Assembly: GCA_018894105.1 (NCBI GenBank) | Contig: CM032128.1 | Coordinates: 26,683,299-26,747,298 of the forward strand | Direction: 5' to 3' | DNA: 64,000 bases | Origin: Jacaranda mimosifolia | Lineage: Eukaryota; Streptophyta; Magnoliopsida; Lamiales; Bignoniaceae | Part shown: positions 1 to 12,434 of the stretch, piece after piece | Numbering within the stretch: position 1 is the stretch's first letter | Layout of the letters: the number at the start of each line of letters is the position of its first letter | Position numbers and translations under genes: made by a program | The notes under the pieces: model-generated | The model's input: the letters and a program-made list of their open reading frames with translations, nothing else | Databases searched by the model: none | What the model was told of the DNA's origin: nothing

Positions 1-1217
1 CACACTTGTATGTATAAAATTTTATATTCAAACCTTAATGTTTCCTTAATGTCTAAATATTAAAAAATCAAGCTCAATTTAATTGAAATCATATTGAACT
101 TAGTTTGAAAATGATCAAACCCTGTGAGATTCAAACCATTCAGGCTCATTGACATATTAACTGCAAGAGAATTCTTATTTATTTGCAAGTAATTATATTT
201 GTATATAGGCTCCCAATTTTGGATAACTAGCATATATTTATCAATTTGAATTCTCTATTTCATTCTCTGTTCCATCTTCTATTCCAATTTACTGTATTTA
301 TGTCAAGTGCATCCGACTCTTAATCAATTATTTTTATAAGAAAATATTTAATACACATGTTATATATTAATGAAATGGAATAGGAGATGGAATATCAAAT
401 GGAATAGAGGATTTAAACCATATAAGTATGTATACGAAAGGAGATAACATATGTATAATACAATAAATACCATAAATTGGACAAAAATATTGAGTGATTT
501 TCAATAAAATTCCCTTGATTTCCACCCAACCCTTAATTGATATCAAGGCTACATTAAGTCTCCTTTTCTAGTGTTGCATCAAGAAAGCAATAACATGGAT
601 GAAGTATTCCTATAGTTTACACAAGCTTGGTATATTTTGAACTTTTATATGCGTCAATTATTATATGCTTGACTCCTTATCTCCTTGTGTGGCTCATCCT
701 TTCTTGTATTTATTCTATATATCACCTCTTATCTATTCTTAATAGTCTTGCTCATCTATATATCTTTTCCATCTTCGCTTCCACTATTCCAACTAAAGCA
801 CTTTATGCCTACAACTCTCACATATTCTTGTTGTGTTTTAGGACCACTGGTTTTGTGGGCTTACTAACTGTCCAAGTCTTGGCAACATTTTATTTGCAGT
901 TGTCATGTCCAAAACCTATTATGCTAGACTATCCAAATTCAACCTTTCTAATTGTGCTTTGTGCGCATCAACTATTAGACTTCTAGCCAGTTAAATATGG
1001 AATGAAAAGTATTTAATTTATAGTATATATGAAGATTTATAAATGTTCATTTAAGGTTATGACAGAAAAGCCAACCCAACAATACATCAACAAATAATGT
1101 AGTGAACACCAATCTAATTTCTTTCTTATTCTAGACATACCCTTAGTAGTAGTTCCCACTGGGTAAGGCAAATAGCTAATTTCCACTTAACTACGTCCAT
1201 AAATCTCTAAATCTCAA
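1..1217. other. AT-rich intergenic DNA
   Basis: No coding region, repeat pair or RNA gene recognised. The longest open frames here (up to about 119 codons) are hydrophobic, low-complexity translations of AT-rich DNA with no family resemblance. This stretch is downstream of the SCPL gene. Confidence 0.6.
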
Positions 1218-1223
1218 TTTATT
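1218..1223 (-). promoter_or_regulatory. Candidate poly(A) signal of the SCPL gene
   Basis: On the minus strand this reads AATAAA, about 35 nt beyond the TGA stop at 1260-1258. Sequence and distance suit a plant near-upstream polyadenylation element. The exact cleavage site cannot be seen. Confidence 0.45.
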
Positions 1224-1257
1224 TTTCAATTCTCACAACTTAAAATGCATCTTCTCA

Positions 1258-4200
1258 TCACAAAGACTGATATGATATCCATCTTTTGAACATGGCTGCA
1301 CATTCAATAGGCTTGTACTCTGGAGCAGTATGGCCTCCTCCTTTTACAGTAGCAAATGTCATGTTGTTGGCATAAGTTTTGGTAAACCTGTATATCCAAA
1401 TGTCAAATTCCATAAGCCTCAAATCTTTACTAAAATAATAAAAAAGAAATGTCGCTTGATTTGGTGCTTACCCTGCAACTTGTTCTTGGACAATCCATTG
1501 TCTCCACTCATCTATAATGGGATAGTTCAACCATTTAATCCATGCTAGACTTGCAAGGTAAGGGACTACCATGTCATGATCACCACTACATACACACAAA
1601 GAAACAAAAGTGTCAATTAAATCAAAGTAGTGTTATTTAAAATGAGTGTATGTGCCTTACCTATATATAAGGGACCTATAGCCTTTAGTGCTGAGATTTG
1701 CATGATACGGCCTGGTATCCCACTTTGTAGCAGTGTAAGGCAAACTAAAGTTGCACCTAATCCATTTTCTTATAGTCCCCTACATTATAAATAGTTATTT
1801 TCGTATTGTATTCTGCTTCCATAACTATATTGTATTAAAAACACACCTTTTCAATGTGGAGGGCTTCTTGAACACTAGGATCATTAGCCCAAATTTTAGC
1901 AAGCCTTTTCTCTTCGGCCTAAGAAAACAGTCACATATAGGAGTGACAACAGTAACATATATGATCTTTTGTCAAATTTGCTCACCAATCAAGTTCTTGA
2001 GTTGCTTATTGGAAAGAAGAACAAAAATTTCAAAGTTCACATAATGGAACTATAAGTTATTGGGGCCTTACTCGACACTTTGGTGCAGAAAGTTGCTTGG
2101 CATTGTAGAGCTTTAGGTGTTTCTCTTGAAGAGATCTTCCATCTCCGGAACGGGGATCACATGTAGGTTCTAAAATTTGTCCTTCGTCCAAATTATCAAC
2201 TAGCTGAACGCAATGATAGTCCAATTGCAAAGAGATTTCATGGAATAGTTTATAGAAAAAAGAACACAAGGGGTCAATTACTTGCCTGATGGAAAGTATG
2301 AACATCTTGCAAACACAAGACATTATTGGGATCTACGTTATTATACTTCCCTTTACAATTTCTCTTCAATGACTGTCAAAACATAATAAAAAATTAAAAC
2401 TTCAACATAGACAGTTTTCAGCAATAGGATAATTTTATATATTTAACCTTGTAAAGTTCATTAGGGATAAGTGCCATTCCATGAGCAAATGGTATCCTAT
2501 AGTTATCCTCATCAGGAAATGCCATTGCATTGCCAAGCAAGTAGCCCTGGAACCAAAGGATTCAAAATCTCAGTAATCAGATAATTTGTAACAAGTTTAA
2601 GAGGTCAGTATCAATTGACAATCGATAATCCTTATCTCAAAAAATTCTTATTTATTATTCCATTTAGTTTTTCAACCATGCAAAATTAAGGACTTGTTTT
2701 GCTTATAATATCATATTTGAAATGTTTTGGGAAAAAGTGGAAGTAAAATATTTTCCTCTGAGAAGACTATGCTAAATTCATTTGAAGTATATTTGGATGC
2801 TTGGAATTCATGCTATATAATTGAATTGTTAACTCCAATTCCATTTTTTGGAGTTCTTTTTGCTTGTTTTCCTATATCTTTTATTATATTTGATAAAATT
2901 TACTTGCAGGAAAACGCCACATGAAAAAGTGAAAAGCACTTAAAGAATGTATGAAGTTTTGCACTCAAAAATATAATTTGCCACATTACTAACCTTAAGA
3001 TTAATTCGTGGCTTGACTCCCATCTCATTCTCTGCATTGCATTGAAGAGTCAAAATATGGAGATAGCTTTGGGATGATTACAAGAATAATAATGCAACAG
3101 AATTATAATTGTTATTTTTCATTGACTAGTTCAACAAAGAGGTATCCAATGATAATGTACACGTTATTTTAAATTCTCACCATTTGATATTATCTGGGCA
3201 ATAACCGGTATGGTTATGCCTGTATAAGAGTCACCGCCAATGTAAAATGGGCTCGAGATAAATTCTGGATGATCATCCAGCCACTGCAAACATGTTTTAG
3301 AATACAAAATTAAGGATAGGCTAAAAAGCTAGAACTAGCACAATTGTATATGTATATCTTGTTCGCTTTCTTTTATTTAAATAACTACAATTCGCAGAAA
3401 CATAGGCACAAATAAAAAGTCTTATTTCTAGTTATTTGTTATAATAAAACATTGTAATTGCACATGCATGTAATATTCAATGAATGCACATGAATTCTTA
3501 AACATGGCCTTGGTGTTATTTGTATACAGTTTGAGTGCATGTATATCATGAAATGCAAGATAAAACAACATATTATTTTATAGTCCTTTCTGATTCTTAG
3601 CCATATCGTCATGAATTATGGGCTATCTAAGTTAGAAGACAATATTCAAATTGCATCATCCATCATAGATTCATATTAGCGTCTAATAAATTTAAAAGAA
3701 TAGACTTTAATTTTGATAATAAGTGAAGTGGAATACCTTTTGAAGAAATTGATAGGTTTGTTCACATGATTGCAAACCTGTGGAATGGGAGGCCTTTGGT
3801 GTCTTAGCATAGGAAAATCCAGTTCCCACTGGCAAATCCAGAAATAGGACGCTTGCTACCTACCAATGCATTGTCATTCTTTAATTTACTCAATTTATTT
3901 GTAGAGAAAGGGAAAAAAATTGAATAATGCTATATTGGTTCTGCTTCTAGAAATTATTTTCGCATTATTTGTTAAAAAACGAGTGTATTTTGTATTTCCT
4001 AAAATTGATTTCTCAATTAAAAAAAAAAAAAAGGAAGAAAGAATCTTTTTTTGTTTTTTCTCAAAATCTACAGCTTATTTCTCAACCTATATTTTTCAAA
4101 ATCTTTATCTTATTTTTCAAAATTCTTCAACTCATTTTCAAGAAAAGCTCTAAAGACAAATATAATATTTTTTAAAAATAAATTATCAAATAAATATATC

Positions 4201-6808
4201 AAACATTGCAGCTCACCAATTGAAGCAAACATATTTTAATGTGAAATATTTTTAAAAAATACTTCCAACTGAAGGGGAAAAAATGAAAATGAATCCAAAC
4301 ATAGATAAGTACTCACTTGAGTCCATGAATTGGGATTCAAGGTCACTTTTGGCAAGCCCCCATCATAACCCTGCGCAAAATATACTGGTCCTGCGATCGA
4401 GATTCACATGTTTGCAATTGCTACTATATAGATGAGGAAAAAATAATTTGATAGCTCAAATAAGTGCATATAAATTTATTTGGACACACGATTTGAAATT
4501 AATTTTGTAGAATTATTGTATTGGATTAGAAGATTCAACTAGACATGTCAATTGATGGGGTATTATCCTATCCAAACTCAATAATTCATATCTAAATCTA
4601 TACTTATTAAAAATAATACAATAAATTTGGGTAGCGAGCGTCTATCCCTAAATCATCGACATACCATGTGCCCAAAAATTACCCATTATCTAATACCATA
4701 TATTCAAATATAACACATGCATTAACCCAAAAATTATACATGCCAAAATTAAATGTAACTAACGATAAATTTTTAATATATATAAAATTAAAAATATTTA
4801 TTAACTTTTATATATGATATATATTTTTAACTATTTATATATATTTGCTTGAATATATTATATGAAATAACACTTTTTGAAAAAAGAATGGAGAAAATAA
4901 AATTAAAGAGGGAAAAAGAGTAATATATTTAAAGAAAAATGAAATGCAAAGATTTAATAATTGAATGTAAACAAAATATTAATTGTTTTTTTACTTTTAT
5001 GTATTGACTACAACCAAAATGAAATGCAAAGACTTACTCAATTAAATTTAATGACTAAATTAAATGTATATATAAATTAAATTTAGGTAAATTTTTTGTA
5101 TTGCATTTCAAATAACTTTTATAATATATATTCAAAAAAATTAGTCTATAGAAACTTAATCTAATAAGGCAGACACAATAGATCATGGGTAGATAAGATA
5201 GGTAAGATAGGGTAAAATTAGGGTTTCCCTGCTCCAAGTGTTTTTTTACTAAAATAAAATATAAAATATTATTATTTAGATAATTTAGGATGTGGAGCTA
5301 AATAGAATAATTGTCTATCCATTTTCTGGTCAACCAATTAGCTAAAATTATATGTAACGTTTTATGTGGTGTATGTGTAACCCCTTGGCCTCCAGTCAGT
5401 GAAGCATCAATTTAATGTGGTGATGATTTGGACGGCAGAGTTCAAGCAACACATGTATCACAGCCTTACCGATGGGTCCCATTTCAATGAGTCCTATCAA
5501 TTTACGCACGGTTTTTTTGTTGGGATTTTGATTCAATTATTTGAAAGTAAAATTTAATTTGAATTTTCAGTTTATAAGTATTTAAATTTTTTTATTTTTA
5601 TATTATATAATTATAATTTTTTATTAAATTTTCTAGTTTTTGATGGAGTGATCTTGTAAACTCTTGTAAATATAAATATTTACTAATTACTCAGCAATAC
5701 TTATAAAATTCATGATACTCATGTTGTGATTATTTTGTATTACGATTGAGGTAACACAGAAAGTTGGAGGAAGTACTTCTATCAGTAAAATTATCTCACA
5801 GTAAAAGAAAGAACACCTCCATAAATGTGGAATTTTGGTAAACCATGTAAATCTCTATGTGTTTTCTTTTCTATATGTTGGGTATTAATTTTATCATTAA
5901 AGTGTGATTTGAGAATTTTTTATGAATTAAATCTCATATGCAAATTGCTTTCGCTATGTATCCAACATTTTCTATAATACAAGAACAGCATTCAGGCTAC
6001 ATATTAAGTTGATAGATTAAAAAAATGTTTGACTTAATTTATTATTAAATATTAAATTTAAAAGGTAGTGAAAATAAAAGTTTGTCCTTTCAATGTGAGA
6101 TGTTGACATTTGAAAAATCATCTAAGTTTAGAAAAACAGGATCACAGATTAGGCAAATGTTTTCAAAGGATTAGTACTCTTTTCTCAAAATAGTAATTTT
6201 ATAAATGATAAATAAATTCTTGAAAGGATATGTAGGCAGCTTCAAAAATATAATTGCAGCTTAGGATATATTCTTTGCGAAGAACAAAAAAGATCTTTTT
6301 TTTTTCTGGAATTTTTTTCAGAAATGATTTTGGAAAAGGATACCAAATAGAAAACACATCTTCTACAGAAAATGCACTAAGCATAAAATACACTGTCAAG
6401 GATTTGATTTACCATTTTCATAAAAGAATCCAGTTAGAGCAGAGCATCCAGGGCCTCCCGTCAACCAAAGAATGAGAGGATCTTTCTCAGGATTAGACCC
6501 ATTTGATTTCACAAAATAATAGAACAGCTGCACATTTTGTCCTTCGTCCACTCCAATATACCTAATGTCAATATCAGAAGGCAGTTTAATTAATTATCCA
6601 ATACACTGATCAGTTGATAAGACAATGTAATGTGTGATAAAATAACTTATATATCTAATTACCCGGTCTCGAGTTCAAAGGGAAGTGGGCCCTGAAATCC
6701 TGGAAGATACTTGACGAGCGAACCACCATATGAACCTTGCAAGATAAGAAGAAAAATAAAAATAAGAAGTGGGAAAGTAACCAAGAAAGAGTACTTTTTG
6801 TATGTCAT
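1258..6808 (-). CDS. Serine carboxypeptidase-like protein (SCPL, family S10), 13 exons
   Basis: Family S10 alpha/beta hydrolase, secreted or vacuolar. In plants the clade IA members it resembles are often acyltransferases using glucose esters (sinapoyl- or galloylglucose type) rather than peptidases; which applies here is inference. Exons on the minus strand: 6808-6663, 6561-6413, 4390-4317, 3859-3737, 3283-3181, 3031-2994, 2546-2448, 2372-2286, 2203-2072, 1918-1847, 1779-1661, 1585-1472, 1387-1258. They total 1386 nt, 461 aa, with phases agreeing at every junction. Residues 1-29 form a signal peptide (MTYKKY start, then a hydrophobic run). The oxyanion motif GGPGCSA is at 84-90. Catalytic residues are Ser183 in GGDSYTG, Asp385 in SGDHDMVVP and His438 in [15 protein letters not shown] and PYHANLS family blocks are present, as are possible N-glycosylation sites such as NGS at 69. 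Length is normal for the family and no disabling change is seen. The intron after exon 8 uses a GC donor. The start was chosen because it opens the signal peptide in frame. Confidence 0.95.
2204..2285 (-). other. SCPL intron 8 with GC-AG splice sites
   Basis: Exon 8 ends ...CATCAG and is followed by GCAAGT, the consensus of the minor GC-AG intron class. The acceptor is TTCAG at 2204. At 82 nt the intron is close to the plant minimum. Reading through would keep an open frame into exon 9: a frame stays open from 2323 to 2057. An intron-retained product would therefore insert residues rather than terminate. Confidence 0.75.
4391..6412 (-). other. SCPL intron 2 (about 2.0 kb)
   Basis: This is the longest intron of the gene, bounded by GT (6412-6411) and AG (4392-4391). 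It is AT-rich. I recognise no coding block or clear transposon terminus in it. It separates the oxyanion exon from the exon beginning with GPVYFAQ. Confidence 0.8.
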
Positions 6809-6904
6809 TGTTGAAGCCAATGACAACCCACTATGAAAAAGTTCTATTAAGATGGGGGATAGTAAAGCAAGAAAGAGTACACGAGAAAGAAAGAAAGAGG
6901 GATA

Positions 6905-6913
6905 CTTATAAAG
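6905..6913 (-). promoter_or_regulatory. Candidate TATA box of the SCPL gene
   Basis: The minus strand reads CTTTATAAG about 100 nt upstream of the ATG, followed by a pyrimidine-rich leader with repeated TTTC. This fits a plant core promoter with a short 5' UTR. No transcript evidence is available. Confidence 0.45.
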
Positions 6914-6969
6914 TAACCAAGGAAGACCCGTGCTTTACTTTTTTCTTTGAAATTTCTGTGGTGGAGGGG

Positions 6970-7280
6970 TAGGGGAGCAATCAAGTAGGGTCAAGTCAAG
7001 TTTAAGATTTTTGAGTTTAAGTTTGAGCTCGAAATATATATATTAGACCCAAGCTTGAATTTGAGCTCTAGGAGCTTAAAATTTTAAACTTGAGCTCCAC
7101 TCGGTTAAGCTCGATTGACTGGATAAAGCTCGAATTAACAAATAAGTTGTAAATAACTGCAGGCTTGGACTCGGCCTCGATTCAGCTTGACTCGAACTTG
7201 ATTTAGTTATCCTCGGGCTTGAAATAGCTCGAGCTCAGCTCGTGAGGCTCACAAGCTAGCTCCACTCGTTTGCACTCTTA
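6970..7280. mobile_element. Possible hAT-type MITE rich in GCTCGA words
   Basis: The stretch is filled with AGCTCGA/GAGCTC/TCAAGCTTG variants. It begins TAGGGGAGCAATCAAGT and ends with a sequence whose reverse complement starts TAAGAGTGCAAACGAGT, an imperfect terminal inverted repeat of the sort seen in plant hAT MITEs. No convincing 8-bp target duplication was found, so the assignment is tentative. It lies just upstream of the SCPL promoter. Confidence 0.4.
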
Positions 7281-7663
7281 GAAATGGGATTACTTTTTAA
7301 AGAACACATACATATTTACCGTCCTTCTAATTTTTTTTCACTCTTATAAATGATAATAATTATGCAATTAATTATAATTTTATATATACATATATATACA
7401 TATGTATATATAACTTTCTTGTTGCAGCTCGTGCTAAATTTGATTATATTTATTCAAACTCATTTCTCTAAAAAAATATGATTGGTTACTCAAAAATTAA
7501 GGAGTTTAACTTTCATTGTTGAATGAAGCAGAAGAACTAGTATTTTAACTTGATATTTCCTTAATAATTGCTTTAGATAAGAAATAAATCAGTGATAATA
7601 TATCCAGTGACAATACTAATTAATAATCAGTAATTACATATTAAAAATAAAACATTTTATCTA
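7281..7663. other. AT-rich intergenic DNA
   Basis: Contains TATATA runs and AGTGATAAT/AGTGACAAT words resembling those beyond the solo LTR at 20366. No gene seen. The last five bases plus 7664-7668 form the left flank of the solo LTR insertion. Confidence 0.5.
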
Positions 7664-7743
7664 GTCATTATAGCACCTCCCCTTTCGGGACAATTCTTAA
7701 GCTAAGATGTCACTCCAATTTAAACTTAAATCATGACCCACGA

Positions 7744-10700
7744 TGTAACACCCCTAAAATTTATATTTTAAAAAATAAGAAATTAAAAAATCAAAATATT
7801 AGTTTGACAAATTTTGGGGCTCAAGATATAAATAAAAAGGACTTGATTGCCAAAAAAAAAAATTTAGAAGTTTTGGGGTAATTTGAGGAAACTTGATTAA
7901 CCAATATTTGGAAAGTTTTGTGGGTCAAAGTGGGAATATTTGTGGTCAAATGGGTAAATATGAGGCACTAATATAGTTGGGGGCTTAATTGGAAGTGGGT
8001 TGAACCTTGAAAGACTCAATTGAAGGCTAGAAAGGAATTCTGGGGTGAAATTGCAAAGTTGGGAAATTGAAGTTTTCTTTTATCAAAAAAAAAAAAAAAA
8101 AAGGCAGAGTCATCTTCTTCAACCCGCTCCTCGTTTTTTGCACGCAAGAACTCATCTTCTTCACCAACCTATTCTCATAAGTGCTGACAAATTCAAGAAA
8201 CAAACCAACCATTTTGTTCCTCTCGTTGCAACGAACATAAGGGTACCACATCTTTCAGAAGCTCCCTGACAAAACGGTGGCTGTAGATGAGCGAACGGTG
8301 GTCAACGGTGGTAATGGTGGGTCTTGTAGCTCCAGTGGCTGGACCTTGGAAATGAAGGGTGTATTCTGATGGGCTCGAAGAGTAGAGCTCAACAGTAGCT
8401 TCAATTTCGGGGTTTGGTTGCCAGTGGAGGAGTAATTTGGAAAAAGGTGTGAGAATGGCCGGTGGCAAGGCTAACTACTTTTGGCTAAATTGGTCAGTGA
8501 GTTGATGTCCAAATTAAAAATTGCTTGAGGGGTTTTGTCGACGACGAGGAGACGTACAGGTTGGTGGTGTCGCGACCCAGTTTTAGCGGCGGCACGTGGC
8601 AGCGCCTCGACGGCCGATGGTGGAGCTCCGATGGTCAACAGTCAGTATTATTGGGACAGCAAGGCAGACACATGCGAACTTGTCCCACGTGGTAAATGGA
8701 CCTCGAGTTCAGTTAATTTGGTAAAATTGCGATTGATAAGTTGATTGATTCCTGATTTAATCTAATTAAATTGTTTAGCTAATTTTATTGTATGTATAAG
8801 TTATTTTGACCAAAATATGTAGTTATATGCTGAATGATTGGATATAAAAGATTTAATTGTAAGTGATGGGTGGACCTCAACCCTTTGTAAAAACCTAAAT
8901 GTCATTAATCGTATTGATTTGGGCAAATAGAGAACCTAAATTGTGTAGTGCTATGGAGATTGATTATTAATAAGAAAATATTCCAAATTCATATGGATAG
9001 AAAGTATCAGTAATATTAAATTATAAATTAGTCAGACAACTTGAGAATTGATAAATTAAATTAAACTCTTGATATGATAAATTATAAGAATTATGTTTAT
9101 AAATAAAGTCTATTGAGTAAACTATTCCTGAATCAAATAAGTTAAGAATGAAACTTAGTTAAAAATTTGATAGAGTAAGTACTTAATCTTAAGAAGTTAC
9201 AATGAGTAGAATAAAACATAATTGGTTAGACTTAGAATTTATGAAGAGATCAATAACGGACTTATAGTTAAGCCTGGGAAGGATCCCTGGAATAACGAAC
9301 GAATTATAACTCTGCAATGAAAGTTGATTGAAGTTAGCTAATTAGTGAGAAATCAGCAAATACTTGAAACTATCATTCAACTAATATAGATCGAATCGCA
9401 AAACTACTGTGTTAGTCGAATAGCTGTCGATTTTAGATTATTGATATTATAACCGTAATTAATAAGGTCAAATGAGGATCTTGACATGGACCTATTCTTT
9501 TGGATTAGGTGACGAAGAAGTGGGTCCTGTGGACCAGTAGGCGGTGATAGCATATTTGAGCCTAATAAGGTGAGGCTTTGCCATTCTGGCCTTGATTCTA
9601 TCTGTTCTTGTGGAATGACCCCTGTGAAGGTTTAATGTGCTTGTGTACCATACTTGTTTTTGTTATTGAAACTCGTACATTGTTGAGATTTTGTTTGTCG
9701 TCTGTTGCTTGTTTCGTAAACCCCTGTGAGGGTTTGTTTTATTAGTTCTCGCTTCTAATATTGTTCAGTACAATCCATGGCCTTGTCAGCACTCTTGTTA
9801 TCCGTTACAGCTTTAGTTGGCCATGTTAGCTTATTTGAATTGTTTATTGATATCGTATGGCCTTGTCGGCATATTTGATTATCGAATTTATTTATAGATA
9901 CTTTTATGCAAAATCTATTTGGGCCGAGTGCCAATCCTAGTGGAATGCTTAGATTACTATTCTAGATTTGTAACATTGTATTGGTGATAAAAACAGTGTT
10001 ACTGGCTAACTTGGTTTGCGATCTTGACTTTAGGCTGTCGGGGGTTGACTGTGGCCTAAAGCTTGATCAACGGGAATCGGTCATACTGATTCGTGTGGTT
10101 GCAATCTTGTCCTCGTGGGAGGCTTGATCGGCGAGGATCAGTTTTTATTGATTTATGCTGCAGCGGTTTGGTGAGTTGGCTACTCATCGAGGCGATATAA
10201 GAGGGTAGGTCATTTTACGGTCGAATCAAGGGGGCAGGTTGGTTTACGGTCGTATCGTTTATACAAGATTGAGGGGATATAAAGGGGTAGGCCATTTTAC
10301 GATCGTATCGTTTATACACAATCAGGAATAATAAAGGGGAAGGATATTACACGGTCGTACATGTGAAATATGCTTGTACCACTTGTTTTATAAAATGTTC
10401 TTGTCTAGTTTGTTATATAAACCTGAACAAAATCCTAGATTTTGAAACCTGAGTATTTCATGAAACAATTTGTTATTGAGCTCTTTAAAACTAATCAAGT
10501 TTACAAGTTTTGAGATTTTCTATGTAATGTATTTAAACATGAAATGACTCTTCATCGGTATGGGACGGCATTGAGTTATCTAATAAAGTGTGGTACAAGA
10601 AACACTAGTTTTTGGTTTTAGTTCTTAGATTCTATAAACTCTTTCAAATCTTCAAATCCAGTTATTGTAACTTGTATTTTTAGTTATTTGAATGCAGAAT

Positions 10701-11232
10701 GAAAACTTTTCTTGTAAATGTATATTGTATTCCATTTCATTTCGATTCTTCCTATACATACAAATGCTTGCCTCACTAAGTCATTTAGACTCAACCTCTC
10801 GTATTGTCTTTCTGTTCTTTGCCCAGATTGAAGAAGTAGAAGGCAACCTGAGCTTGGGCTACCTTTTGGCATAGTGTAAATATTATTATCATGATATCTA
10901 TAACGGTAAGGATGTGAGAAGTTATGGCCGTAAGGTAATGGGGGCATAAGTTATAAGTTAGTGTATTTTCTTCTACAAAGTGTGATAGGTTAGAGTTTCT
11001 CATGAATGATGTTTATATATAAGTTAAATTATGGGCCTTTGAGAAATTGTGAATTGTTATGAGAACTTGGGTTTTGCTTGTCATTTTCGGCATGACTAGC
11101 TTGAATTTTAAATTATATAATTTCTTAGGTTGAGAATTTTGGAGGGAGTAATTGGGTATAATTGGTTTTGAAAAAATAATATTGGAATGGCACCTCGATC
11201 CAAAGGAGACACTTCTTGGACGGGGTGCTACA
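7744..11232 (+). repeat. 5' LTR of the gag-only element
   Basis: Starts TGTAACACCCCTAAAATT and ends GGGGTGCTACA. Length is about 3489 bp, against 3483 bp for its partner at 13793. In one stretch (near 9480-9655 compared with 15513-15690) I counted about 16 differences in roughly 178 aligned positions, so insertion was not recent. It carries an internal minisatellite (about 10190-10350) built on words like GGTCATTTTACGGTCG and CGTATCGTTTATAC. Confidence 0.85.
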
Positions 11233-11236
11233 AAGG

Positions 11237-11248
11237 TGGTATCAGAGC
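11237..11248 (+). other. Primer-binding site (initiator tRNA-Met)
   Basis: TGGTATCAGAGC lies four bases after the LTR end. This is the standard plant retrotransposon site complementary to the 3' end of initiator methionine tRNA. The match is complete over 12 bases. Confidence 0.9.
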
Positions 11249-12434
11249 TTAGGTTTGGAAACCTGAGCTATGCGGGGACAGGATCCTCGGAATATGGGAT
11301 TTCTAGATTAGTAAAGATTATGTTTGACTTGAGAATTTTGTTAGGATGTGAATTTTGGGATAATGCATGATATTAGAAAGTGAAGGATTGGTACTGGGAT
11401 GGCCAACCAGTATATAGTCCATTACTTTAAGATATCACGCACATGACTTTACAAATGTTTGGTGGAATGATATCTTTGGAGTTACGTTGTTGACCAAGCA
11501 TTTTGTGATAATAGAACGTGGGAACTGATAGGTTGTTTGAGATGATAAGTGTTTGATCTTGTATAGGATCGAGATTTAGATAATGAGCTTAATTTGGGAA
11601 TGGGGAATTTCAATAATAGGATTGATCTATATAACTACATGGAGGCATTGAGAGGGAAATAAGGAAGTATTTTCCGTAAGAAGATCATGTAATGATCAGT
11701 GAATGACATATATATATACACAATTGTGACTTAAATATATGAGGTAATTAGTTTATTAGCAATGGAAGAGCACATTAGTTTGATTATACGTTGACACCGG
11801 ACAAGTAGGAAAGATCGTTTGTGAGAAATTAGGCCCTAGAAATTGTGCTGTAAATTCAAGGAAGAAGGGAATAACGTTTTTCTGAAAAATTTTAGGATCC
11901 AACATTATGGGACATATAGAATACTTAAAGTATGTAGTTATAGTATTTACATGAAGATATATATGTTTCATATATAATCTTATGAGGAATATAATGAAAT
12001 GTGTAGCTTTGAAAATAATATTGGAATTGGTTAACTTGTTCATCCTTAGTCAGACAAGTAGTGAGTTTAGCGAATATGTTATATAAACTTATGTATGAAT
12101 CAATGTAGTTTTTCTTGCTAGTATTATTTGATATAGACATATTCCTATTTCGTAATATACTTGTACTCAACATTCCCTTGTACATTATGATAAGAACCAT
12201 CAAAACTTTGAATGTTAATGGAGTCTCCTATTGATTACTGCAGATTTCACATAGTTAATAGGACTGAAGGATCTAATATACTAAGTGATGTCATGGGAGC
12301 AACCTCAACCATTTCCTTTATCGTGGACTGTTTGAGGTCATAAAGGATGACCTACCATTAATCGAAATGAAGCACAAGAGGGTTAAATAGGAAATGCTTC
12401 TGACCAAGGACACCCTGCACTAGAGGACAGAACA
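11249..12434 (+). other. Untranslated leader of the gag-only element
   Basis: No open coding frame of interest. The segment with GATGGCCAACCAGTATATAG (near 11400) recurs at about 37245 and, more weakly, at about 38180 in the leader of another family member, so it is a conserved leader feature of this family. Confidence 0.6.

Noticed and set aside
1918..2040. Extra 19-nt microexon between SCPL exons 9 and 10 (donor at about 1988)
   Set aside because: It would break the reading frame. Joining exon 9 directly to exon 10 gives the family's usual spacing before WAND.
2057..2323. 88-codon minus-strand ORF as a separate small gene
   Set aside because: It is exon 9 of the SCPL gene extended through the short GC-AG intron and past its donor.
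8027..8744. Paired ORFs at 8045/14104 and 8535/14561 as duplicated genes
   Set aside because: They occupy matching positions in the two LTRs of one element and have no recognised domain.
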